NCBI GenBank assembly: GCA_034437515.1
Contig: DAOTTX010000198.1
Span: 1-16,767 of the forward strand
DNA from: DAOTTX01 sp034437515
GTDB lineage: Bacteria; Chloroflexota; Anaerolineae; Aggregatilineales; Phototrophicaceae
Length of the DNA: 16,767 nucleotides
Direction: 5' to 3'
Shown: positions 6,234 through 12,355 of the stretch, piece by piece
How the letters are laid out: the number at the start of each line of letters is the position of its first letter
How positions within the stretch are numbered: position 1 is the stretch's first letter
Notes under the pieces: model-generated
What the model was told of the DNA's origin: nothing
The model's input: only the letters and a program-made list of their open reading frames with translations
Databases searched by the model: none
Program-made: the position numbers and the translations under genes

Positions 6234-7577
6234 CTATGCCTCGGCGCGAAGCATCCGGCGAACCGCCAGCACGACCAACACCGCCGCTGCCACCAGATAG
6301 ATGATGGTGAAGCTGATCCAGGGTGAGGCCAACGGAATCATCGTGCCGTCACTGCTGAGTGTGGCGTTCCAGAACCCCAGTCCTTGCTGGTCGATCAACA
6401 ATTGTTGAGAGAAATGTGCAGCGGTCACCGGGTTGATGCTGGCGACGAACGCCCCCAGGTAAATCATCGCCGCTTCGAGTGTGGGGTTATCAATGCCGGT
6501 GTTGGTGCCTGCCAGGGCGTTGTTAAACACATTCAAGAACAGGCTCATCAACAGTGGAATACCGACGATGACCGCAAACGCGACCGTATAAGCCCGCACA
6601 CTGGCGGCGAGGGTGCGATCCACCGTCGTGGAAAAATATAAGCCGACCGTCCCCAGCGTGATCGCCGTCACCGCCAGGATGATGAACGCCAGGATCAACT
6701 CCGACTCGGTCACACCGCCGAATAAAAAGGTGATGCTTTGCAGCGGGATCGCCGCCAGCAGCAGCAGCACGATGTAACCCAACGCGGATTCTAATTTACC
6801 GATGATAAACGACGCTTTGGAGAGCAGCGTGATCTGTAACAGATCGTAGGTCTTGCGCTCGCGCTCGGTGCTGACCGCGCCTGCCGTAAACGCCGGGGCG
6901 ATGAACACGATCAACAGTAGTTCGATGCCGACCACGCCGCGAAACAGCGTCCGGCCTAGCTCCCCGGTGACGGCGGTGCCGTCGTTCTGGATGATGCCGC
7001 GCTGGATCAAATACAACAGCACGGTAAAGCCGCTCATCAACCCCAGGTAAATCGTAATCACCACGAAGGCACGGGCACCGCGCATCCGTTCGCGCAGTTC
7101 TTTGAGTGCGACCGGGTTCATCCGCATCGCGCTGAACTCCCCGAACATCACATAACCAGCGTAAGCGGCACTGCCGATTGCCAACACACCGGGGAAGAAC
7201 CCGTATAGCACGATCAAGGCCACGTTAGTCATAATCGTCGCCGCGATCAACACCAGTGACCAGAATTCCTGCGAAAGCACACCGACCATCGTCACCAGCA
7301 AGGCGCTGACGTTCGCTAACAACAGCAGTATCACCGCGATCAAAGCTGTATCCGCCGGGCCGCCGTAACCGCCGAAGGTCAGGTCAGTGATGGTGATAAA
7401 AAGATCGGTGTTGGTATTGGTCGCCGCGACGATGCCGATAATCAACACGACCAACGCACCCAGGCCGTTGATAACCGCGCCCCAACGTAAGATCTCACCG
7501 GTGCGGGCCAACCGCGCCTCACGCGGGGTCAATGGTTCTTCCGGCAAATACACCGGCTGGATTGTCTCTTCTGCCAT
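6234..7577 (-). CDS. ABC-2 type transporter permease
   Basis: This 447-residue integral membrane protein has the permease signature of ABC-2 exporters: NPVALKELRERMRG (154-167), an amphipathic entry helix facing the ATPase, and APAFTAGAVSTERERKTYDLLQITLLS (split by membrane edges, 227-253), the usual coupling loop. Roughly five further membrane helices follow to residue 443. Ahead of this, residues 30-150 hold about four extra hydrophobic helices, an N-terminal block not needed for the core fold. No ABC ATPase gene is in the window, so the partner is encoded elsewhere or was lost. The ATG at 7577 has only a weak AGG 12 bases upstream; TGATACACT (7613-7621, minus strand) is a possible extended -10. 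The DUF4175-like gene follows 194 bases later on the same strand, after the palindromic element. The substrate is unknown. Confidence 0.85.
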   Translation of the reverse strand: MAEETIQPVYLPEEPLTPREARLARTGEILRWGAVINGLGALVVLIIGIVAATNTNTDLFITITDLTFGGYGGPADTALIAVILLLLANVSALLVTMVGVLSQEFWSLVLIAATIMTNVALIVLYGFFPGVLAIGSAAYAGYVMFGEFSAMRMNPVALKELRERMRGARAFVVITIYLGLMSGFTVLLYLIQRGIIQNDGTAVTGELGRTLFRGVVGIELLLIVFIAPAFTAGAVSTERERKTYDLLQITLLSKASFIIGKLESALGYIVLLLLAAIPLQSITFLFGGVTESELILAFIILAVTAITLGTVGLYFSTTVDRTLAASVRAYTVAFAVIVGIPLLMSLFLNVFNNALAGTNTGIDNPTLEAAMIYLGAFVASINPVTAAHFSQQLLIDQQGLGFWNATLSSDGTMIPLASPWISFTIIYLVAAAVLVVLAVRRMLRAEA

Positions 7578-7919
7578 AGTTTACGCTACCTATGCTCGCT
7601 GCATTCGCCCAAAGTGTATCACGTTAGGTTCGTTGCAAGCTATAGAAAAATGTAATGATAGGACATCACTCGTAGACCACCCATAGCTGTCAATTTAGGC
7701 TTTTAGACCCCACCCGGTCTAGCCCAGCCTCACCGTAAACAGGGAGGGTAACATGCCTGCTAATGCTTCGATGCTACTTTGGTCGTGCATTTTGCGGCTT
7801 TGTTTGTAGGTGCAAGTCTCCTTTTCTCCGTCTACGGGGATAATGTGGATTTAGCGGGATAGGGGTCAGAATAGCTGCATATTGAAGCACAAGCGGCTTA
7901 ACTTGACACGCATAGGACA
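7578..7919. other. Intergenic region between permease and dehalogenase genes
   Basis: No gene is seen. The region holds one copy of a 24-bp direct repeat (7658-7681) whose twin (7912-7935) is the end of the dehalogenase gene, and between them an AT-richer 230-bp block. That block contains a stem-loop TAGACC-CCACCC-GGTCTA (7704-7721) and no open frame with a ribosome binding site. The part nearest 7577 probably carries the permease promoter. Confidence 0.6.
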
Positions 7920-7935
7920 TCACTCGTAGACCACC
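7658..7935. repeat. 24-bp direct repeats flanking a 230-bp insert
   Basis: Bases 7658-7681 and 7912-7935 are identical (beginning ATAGGACATC, ending GACCACC). The right copy contains the last codons and stop of the minus-strand dehalogenase gene. Just inside the repeats are imperfect inverted ends: TGTCAATTTAGG (7688-7699) and CTTAACTTGACA (7897-7908), complementary at 10 of 12 positions. The layout suits either an att-like pair left by an element that entered the 3' end of the gene, or a small non-autonomous element with an unusually long target duplication. A segmental duplication is the third option. Confidence 0.6.
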
Positions 7936-8606
7936 ATAATCTCATCGAGCGGCTTCTTCTCGATGACGGGCACCTGTGCGTCCGCTGCCGGGTAACCGAC
8001 CGGGATCACGACGAGTGCGCGTTCGTTCGCCGGACGGCCTAAAATCTCGCTGAGGAACTTCATCGGGCTGGGGGTGTGCGTCAGTGTGGCTAACCCGGCC
8101 TGATGCAAGCTGGCGAGCAGCATCCCAACCGCGATGCCAACCGACTCGGTGACGTAGTAATGCTTGAGTTTCTCGCGCTGACCCGTCGCCGGGTCGGTCT
8201 GCCAGCCGTGCGACTGGGCGAATACGATAATCAAGTAGGGGGCGTCTTCGAGATGCGGTTTCTGCCAATCCGTGCCGAGATGCGCCAATGCGTCGCGCCA
8301 TTCATCGCTCATACGCCGTGCGTAATTCTCTTTTTCCTCGGTTTCGGCGGCCTCGCGGATCTGTCGTTTGATCGTCGGGTTGCCCACGACAGCGAACGTC
8401 CAGGGCTGCTGGTTGGCCCCAGAAGGCGCGGTGCCAGCGGTGGCGACGGCGTTTTGAATCAGCGCGAACGGCACCGGCTTCGACGAAAAATCACGCACGG
8501 TACGCCGCCCGTGCATCCGTGCCAAAAACACCTCTGAGCGTCGGTGTTGTTCCGTTTCATCCAGTGTTTCAAAGGCTAAGGGTTGGTATCGGGCTTGTGG
8601 TGTCAT
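7920..8606 (-). CDS. Iodotyrosine deiodinase-type flavin dehalogenase (nitroreductase fold)
   Basis: This 228-residue enzyme of the FMN nitroreductase superfamily is closest to the iodotyrosine deiodinase group, which reductively removes halogen from halotyrosines. FMN-binding features are RRTVRDF (34-40) and APSGANQQPW (60-69), then THTPSPM (176-182) and the IPVGYPA segment (201-207). The substrate-gripping residues Glu91, Tyr95 and Lys116 are all present with the spacing (4 and 21) known from the human enzyme (Glu157, Tyr161, Lys182). Most nitroreductases lack this lid. I chose the ATG at 8606 because GGAGGAA lies 9 bases before it; a longer TTG start at 8624 would sit on that very site. 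It has its own promoter and a palindrome upstream. Native substrate and electron donor are unknown. The last codons are part of a 24-bp repeat that recurs at 7658. Confidence 0.9.
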   Translation of the reverse strand: MTPQARYQPLAFETLDETEQHRRSEVFLARMHGRRTVRDFSSKPVPFALIQNAVATAGTAPSGANQQPWTFAVVGNPTIKRQIREAAETEEKENYARRMSDEWRDALAHLGTDWQKPHLEDAPYLIIVFAQSHGWQTDPATGQREKLKHYYVTESVGIAVGMLLASLHQAGLATLTHTPSPMKFLSEILGRPANERALVVIPVGYPAADAQVPVIEKKPLDEIMVVYE

Positions 8607-8629
8607 CGGTCGTACTTCCTCCAATGTTA

Positions 8630-8646
8630 AGAGCGGGGGACGCTCT
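8630..8646 (-). promoter_or_regulatory. Leader hairpin of the dehalogenase mRNA
   Basis: AGAGCG-GGGGA-CGCTCT forms a 6-bp stem with a 5-base loop, about 8 bases ahead of the GGAGGAA ribosome binding site in the predicted 63-base leader. It could affect translation or mRNA stability; no riboswitch family is recognised. Confidence 0.4.
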
Positions 8647-8675
8647 CACAGGTCACTCACTACGGTTTCACTTTG

Positions 8676-8706
8676 AGTTTAGTCATTGCGCCTAATATCA
8701 TGTCAA
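8676..8706 (-). promoter_or_regulatory. Promoter of the dehalogenase gene
   Basis: On the minus strand a consensus -35 TTGACA (8701-8706) is followed 19 bases later by TAAACT (8676-8681) as a possible -10; at the usual 17-base spacing the hexamer ACTAAA is poorer. Transcription would start near 8669, giving a 63-base leader. Confidence 0.5.
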
Positions 8707-8773
8707 GTTGATGAACTTGGTCAGGTTGTGTTGATCCCTCCAAATTTGAAGTATGTCTTTTAACCAAGTTCAT
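8704..8773. promoter_or_regulatory. Operator-like inverted repeats over the -35 box
   Basis: CAAGTT-GATG-AACTTG (8704-8719) is a perfect palindrome whose last bases are part of the -35 TTGACA on the minus strand. A ten-base arm ATGAACTTGG (8711-8720) recurs inverted as CCAAGTTCAT at 8764-8773. A dimeric repressor covering the -35 box, with a second half-site about 50 bases upstream, would fit. No regulator gene is adjacent. Confidence 0.5.
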
Positions 8774-8841
8774 GGGCAACACGGGAGCTGGCATTATAAG
8801 AGTTTCACCAGCAAAAAAATCCCATTGACCCTTCCCTCCAT

Positions 8842-8874
8842 AAACCGCCTGCTTTCCCCCCTTGCAGGCGGTTT
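8842..8874 (-). terminator. Terminator-like stem after the F420-ligase-like gene
   Basis: AAACCGCCTGC (8842-8852) and GCAGGCGGTTT (8864-8874) form a perfect 11-bp GC-rich stem with an 11-base loop, 20 bases past the stop codon at 8895. On either strand only TTT follows, so the U-tract is short, but position and stability favour a terminator that separates this gene from the dehalogenase. Confidence 0.6.
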
Positions 8875-8894
8875 GTGGTTCTGCCGCTCATACG

Positions 8895-9788
8895 TTACTT
8901 TGGGCGCACCGTGCGCCGCAGCAATCGTTCGGTCGATGTGTTCCGGGGTGCGCCGTCTTCCAGCAAACCGACCGTAAGCGCCCCCACATAGATGCACATC
9001 TCCCAGGGGATTGAGACATCTGCTTGCGTCAGTGCTGTCTCTTGCAGTTGCACGCCCGTATTACGCACAATCGCCAGCGGTGTGGCCTCGTCCGTCTCCC
9101 CCATGACCATCTGCGCACACACACAGATCGAATCCGCGACACCAATCTGCGTCACCTGCATCGGGTTACCAAACAGATCGGCCTTGCCACGTTCATCTTT
9201 GACCGGTGGAAAACCCGCCGTCGCCAGCGCGACCCCCGTCGTACCCAACCGACCGGGCATCAACCAGCTATCCGTGAGGATGACGCCGACATCCACACCG
9301 AGCCGGGTATGAAGTTCTTGCCGGATCTCCGCCGCCATCTGATATGGATCCGCCGGGAAAAGCACGACCTTGCCGCTGGGGATGTTCGAGCGATCTAAGC
9401 CCGCGTTGGGTGAGATAATGCCGTCTTTGTGAGTGAGTAGAAAACCGATCTCTACACCGTTAAACTCGTGGATGATGCCACCGAAGATGTGGTCGGCCTC
9501 CTGCACGATGAGTTCGGTCAGGCGCGGATTCATCACATAGCGGTCAGCGAGGGCTTGCGCTTCCTCGCTGATCTCGACTGTGTCCATATCGACCACGCGC
9601 CCCTGGCTGATCGCGGCGTATTTACTGCTGATCGCCAGCACATCACCGTGTTGCAACCAGGCATCATTGGCGTCAAGCGCGTCAATCAGGGTCGCATAAA
9701 AATCGAAAGCGGCGGCTTTCACCGGCGCTTCGACGGGAATTACCATTAATGGCTCTCTGGGCATGGGGGGGTCTAACTTCCTCAACAT
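8895..9788 (-). CDS. Coenzyme F420-0:L-glutamate ligase-like protein (CofE family)
   Basis: This protein of up to 297 residues has the CofE/FbiB fold, which adds gamma-linked glutamate to coenzyme F420-0 using GTP and divalent metal. Motifs in order: GDVLAISSK (48-56), DGIISPNAGLDRSN (122-135), VGVILTDSW (167-175), MPGRLGTTGVALATAGF (177-193), then D198, GK (201-202), and ADSICVCAQMVMGE (218-231) with the ATPLAIVR strand. The usual GRPFR-type loop is altered to LMPGRLG, so this belongs to a divergent subgroup and its glutamate-ligase activity is not certain. Starts are ambiguous: ATG at 9788 lacks a ribosome binding site; Met9 (9764) has AGGAAG 12 bases upstream; Met15 (9746) begins where the conserved MVIPVEAP segment begins. 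No other F420 biosynthesis gene is nearby. It follows the decayed glycosyltransferase gene by 23 bases. Confidence 0.8.
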   Translation of the reverse strand: MLRKLDPPMPREPLMVIPVEAPVKAAAFDFYATLIDALDANDAWLQHGDVLAISSKYAAISQGRVVDMDTVEISEEAQALADRYVMNPRLTELIVQEADHIFGGIIHEFNGVEIGFLLTHKDGIISPNAGLDRSNIPSGKVVLFPADPYQMAAEIRQELHTRLGVDVGVILTDSWLMPGRLGTTGVALATAGFPPVKDERGKADLFGNPMQVTQIGVADSICVCAQMVMGETDEATPLAIVRNTGVQLQETALTQADVSIPWEMCIYVGALTVGLLEDGAPRNTSTERLLRRTVRPK

Positions 9789-9811
9789 ACATCACGTAGA
9801 GAAGCGTAATT

Positions 9812-10442
9812 CTACGACACGACAGATTCAAGTGTGGATGTTCCTTCGGCGCGTCTGCCGGCAAGCAAAGGCCATAAGCACATCGCCCACAAAAACAGCA
9901 TGTTGAAAAATCCGAGTGAAAGGGGCAACTCTGAGAGTTGCCGTCCGTATCATAGCCGTACCTATAGAGATAATAGGCCAACCAGATCAAGATGGATAGT
10001 GCTGGCAACCAGAACAATTTCCGCTTGCCGGGGTAGTGCTCCATGTTACAGAGGATGAGCAGATACACGAGGATCAACGGCGGCAACGTCAGCGGGAGCA
10101 ACCAGAACCAGGCGCGGCGGCTGGCAGGGGCATAACGACTGACCATATACACCGACAACACGAGTGACAATGTGCTGACGGCAAACCAAAGCAAACTCGC
10201 AATATCAAAGCTCAAGAGGCTCACCACTGGCACCAAAAGTTGCGCCAGCAGCGGCGGATACAGATAAACCAACCCTACAGTCCCCTGATATAGCGCCTCA
10301 TCATTGAGTAGTAACTCCGCGCTCGCATGATAGACGCTGTAGTCCACCATGCTATGTCGCTCCTGAGAGGCAAGCGTTCCGGTAGCCAGGAAAAGCGCTC
10401 CCACATCAGCACAATCAGGATGTATTTAATCTTGCTCGTCAT
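9812..10442 (-). pseudogene. Decayed GT87/DUF2029-like membrane glycosyltransferase
   Basis: The remains of a polyprenyl-sugar-dependent membrane glycosyltransferase are spread over two reading frames. The likely start is ATG at 10442 (MTSKIKYILIVLM, the first membrane helix), overlapping the end of the ParB-like gene by 17 bases. A one-base shift near 10404 moves to the frame GALFLATGTLASQ, then VDYSVYHASAELLL and LVYLYPPLLAQLLVPVVSLL, which is typical of the GT87/DUF2029 N-terminal half. After LVYLLILCN (near 10045) the sequence jumps to a C-terminal-looking part, so the central several hundred bases appear missing. A second one-base shift near 9940 (DTDG to QLSELPLSLGFFNM) leads to a last membrane helix and a stop at 9812. 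Restored, it would be about 210 residues against roughly 400 for the family. The 240-residue single frame that runs on to 9682 is an artefact. Confidence 0.7.
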
Positions 10443-11424
10443 CGTCGTCTTCTGCCTCACGAGTGGCGATTTCGTCAATGGCACGCATCATCTGCGTCTG
10501 GCTGAGGATCATGGATTGATCGTCCTCGCGTTCGAGGCTTTCCGGCACGTTGATCTGCCGTTCTTTGAGGAAGTCCACCAGTGCATCGCTGACTTTGCGT
10601 GAGGGTGCATCATCGCCGAATTCCTCGCGCACATCCAGCAGATGATCGACGATCCAGAGGTACAGATCGGCTTCGGTACGCACGCCGAGTGCATCCATCG
10701 CATTGTACTTGCGGATCAGCGTGATCGCCGGACGGAAAACGGTGTCATACCAGTGGAGAGCCGCCTCCTGGCTGTCGATCTCGCGGCCTGCCATATGCTC
10801 GAGGATCGACTTGTGCATATAGATGTGACCGAGCAGGTCAGCATAGCGTCCGCGTTCGCTTAATTCGAGCGGCACATGATGCGGGCGGGTTGAGTCGAGA
10901 TTGGTTTCTTCCAGAAAAGCCACGTAAGCGGTGGCATCGTCTAAATCTTTGGCAGACATGCCGGCATGTAAATCGACCGCCGTCGGTAGTTCGGTGACGT
11001 GCGCTTCGATGGTTTTCGCTTTGAGTTGCTGTGCAACCGAGACACGGTGATTACCGTCACGCACGAAATAGGCATCACCCACCTTGTACAGTTCAATCGG
11101 AGGCAGGCCGGCCATGCCGGTCGCCTGCGCATACACACGGCTCCAACGTTCTTGCATGTTGCCGCGCTTGGGCAGGAAGTCACGGGTGAACTCACGGTAA
11201 CGCCCCACACTCCCGACAATCTGATCCAACGGCACGTTATGCAAGCCCCGGTAACTTTCCTCGCGCAGCCGCAACCGTTGTTTGATGTCTTCAAAGCTCA
11301 ATAACTCCGCTGATTTGCCTCGTAGATGATTGAGCATTTCTTTCCAGAAGGCGCGTGTTCGGGCACTGTTGAACTTGTTCATGCCCTGCATGTAGTTCGT
11401 GCGAAACACCTGATCGTCACTCAT
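10426..11424 (-). CDS. ParB-like DGNHR domain protein
   Basis: This 332-residue soluble protein carries a ParB/Srx-type motif: LPPIELYKVGDAYFVRDG then NHRVSVAQQL (108-134), in which DGNHR (123-127) corresponds to the GERR/DGHHR site of ParB-like CTPase or nuclease folds. The flanking sequence (MSDDQVFRTNYMQGMNKFNSAR at the start, SYRGLHNVPLDQIVGSVGRY at 58-76) looks well formed, but I know no functional name for it. The rest is helical and acidic and ends EDDDDEQD. I chose ATG at 11424 because the longer TTG frame (to 11517) adds 31 residues that overlap the promoter and palindrome. It heads an operon with the decayed glycosyltransferase and the CofE-like gene. A DNA-partition role is unlikely because no ParA or helix-turn-helix is visible. 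Confidence 0.75.
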   Translation of the reverse strand: MSDDQVFRTNYMQGMNKFNSARTRAFWKEMLNHLRGKSAELLSFEDIKQRLRLREESYRGLHNVPLDQIVGSVGRYREFTRDFLPKRGNMQERWSRVYAQATGMAGLPPIELYKVGDAYFVRDGNHRVSVAQQLKAKTIEAHVTELPTAVDLHAGMSAKDLDDATAYVAFLEETNLDSTRPHHVPLELSERGRYADLLGHIYMHKSILEHMAGREIDSQEAALHWYDTVFRPAITLIRKYNAMDALGVRTEADLYLWIVDHLLDVREEFGDDAPSRKVSDALVDFLKERQINVPESLEREDDQSMILSQTQMMRAIDEIATREAEDDDDEQD

Positions 11425-11467
11425 AGGAGCACCGCCTTTGCTGATTTCTTCAATGTGTACAGATTCA

Positions 11468-11496
11468 ACTGTATCCTCTACTATTCTTGAGTTCAA
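11468..11496 (-). promoter_or_regulatory. Promoter of the ParB-like operon
   Basis: On the minus strand TTGAAC (11491-11496), a 17-base spacer and TACAGT (11468-11473), each matching four of six consensus bases. Transcription would start near 11461, giving a leader of about 37 bases before the ATG at 11424. Confidence 0.45.
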
Positions 11497-11514
11497 TGCA
11501 ACATGAGATTTCCA

Positions 11515-11536
11515 CAATCATCAGCGTTGATGATTG
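11515..11536. promoter_or_regulatory. Perfect palindrome between surE and the ParB-like gene
   Basis: CAATCATCA (11515-11523), spacer GCGT, and TGATGATTG (11528-11536) form a perfect 9-bp inverted repeat in the 147-base divergent region. It lies about 19 bases upstream of the -35 of the ParB-like promoter and 36 bases before the surE start, so one DNA-binding dimer could act on both directions. Confidence 0.5.
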
Positions 11537-11571
11537 CACAAAAGCCCAAATCGGCATGGAGAAAGCCCTAG

Positions 11572-12324
11572 ATGACCTATTTACTTGTGACAAATGATGA
11601 CGGCGTACACGCACCGGGGATCTTTGCGCTGGCACAAGTCATGCGCGAAATCGGTGATGTGAGCGTCGTCGCGCCAACCATCAACCAGAGCGCAACCGGA
11701 CACAAAAAGACGTTATTCGAGGACATTATCGTTAAGGATACCCAATTGAACGACGGGATGGCGGCGCTATCGGTCGGCGGCTCCCCGGCGGATTGTATCG
11801 CGCTGGCGGCGCTGGGGATGACGGACTGGCCGCCGCGTCTGGTGGTGAGTGGCATCAACCGGGGGGCGAACATGGGGCAAGACGTCACCCAGAGCGGCAC
11901 CGTTTCCGCCGCGCTGGAAGCGACCATTCATGGCGTCCCGGCGGTGGCCTTCTCGCTGGATAACTACACCGCCGACGACCCCGAAGACTACGCGGTCGCC
12001 GCACAGGTCGCGCAAGCCGTCGTCCGCAACCTGCTGGACAAATCGCTGCCGCCGTTCACGGTGATGAACATCAACATCCCCAACGTACAGCAAGTGAAAG
12101 GCATTCGCTTGACGCGGCAGGGGGTGCGCACCTACCGCGACGAACTGGAACGCGACGGCGAACGCTGCCGCATCGTCGGTGACCCGCCGACCGGCAAACT
12201 GGACGAGATCGGTACGGATTTATGGGCGGTGCATAACGGCTACGCCAGCATGACGCCTATCCATCTTGATATGACCGCGCACCAGTTCATGGCGGATGTC
12301 GCCGCGTGGGACATCGCGTTGTAG
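11572..12324 (+). CDS. surE: 5'/3'-nucleotidase SurE
   Basis: This 250-residue protein is a complete SurE phosphatase, which dephosphorylates nucleoside 5'- and 3'-monophosphates with a divalent metal and is linked to stationary-phase survival. Metal ligands are Asp9 and Asp10 in LLVTNDDGVHAPG, Ser40 in NQSATG and Asn96 in SGINRGANMG, matching Asp8, Asp9, Ser39 and Asn92 of the E. coli enzyme. GSPADCI (70-76) stands for the usual GTPADCV. The ATG at 11572 has GGAG 10 bases upstream. The usual neighbours (pcm, nlpD, rpoS) are absent. It is transcribed away from the ParB-like operon and ends 31 bases from the convergent CSLREA gene, with no clear terminator between them. Confidence 0.96.
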   Translation: MTYLLVTNDDGVHAPGIFALAQVMREIGDVSVVAPTINQSATGHKKTLFEDIIVKDTQLNDGMAALSVGGSPADCIALAALGMTDWPPRLVVSGINRGANMGQDVTQSGTVSAALEATIHGVPAVAFSLDNYTADDPEDYAVAAQVAQAVVRNLLDKSLPPFTVMNINIPNVQQVKGIRLTRQGVRTYRDELERDGERCRIVGDPPTGKLDEIGTDLWAVHNGYASMTPIHLDMTAHQFMADVAAWDIAL

Positions 12325-12355
12325 ACGATGCCCTACGTTAATGTCTTGCGAGGCG

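Noticed and set aside
8607..8624. TTG start at 8624 for the dehalogenase
   Set aside because: It would translate the GGAGGAA ribosome binding site of the ATG at 8606.
7920..9788. CofE-like gene followed by a nitroreductase-fold gene, resembling a split FbiB (CofE plus flavin domain)
   Set aside because: The nitroreductase-fold protein has the iodotyrosine deiodinase triad. A strong stem at 8842-8874 and a separate promoter lie between the genes, so a joint F420 role is not supported.
9682..9811. Extension of the glycosyltransferase single frame past 9812 into the CofE-like gene
   Set aside because: After the shift near 9940 the frame reads Cys/His/Arg-rich nonsense, while the alternative frame gives a membrane helix and a stop at 9812.
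11425..11517. TTG start at 11517 for the ParB-like protein
   Set aside because: The extra 31 residues look unconserved and cover the likely promoter; ATG at 11424 begins the well-formed sequence.
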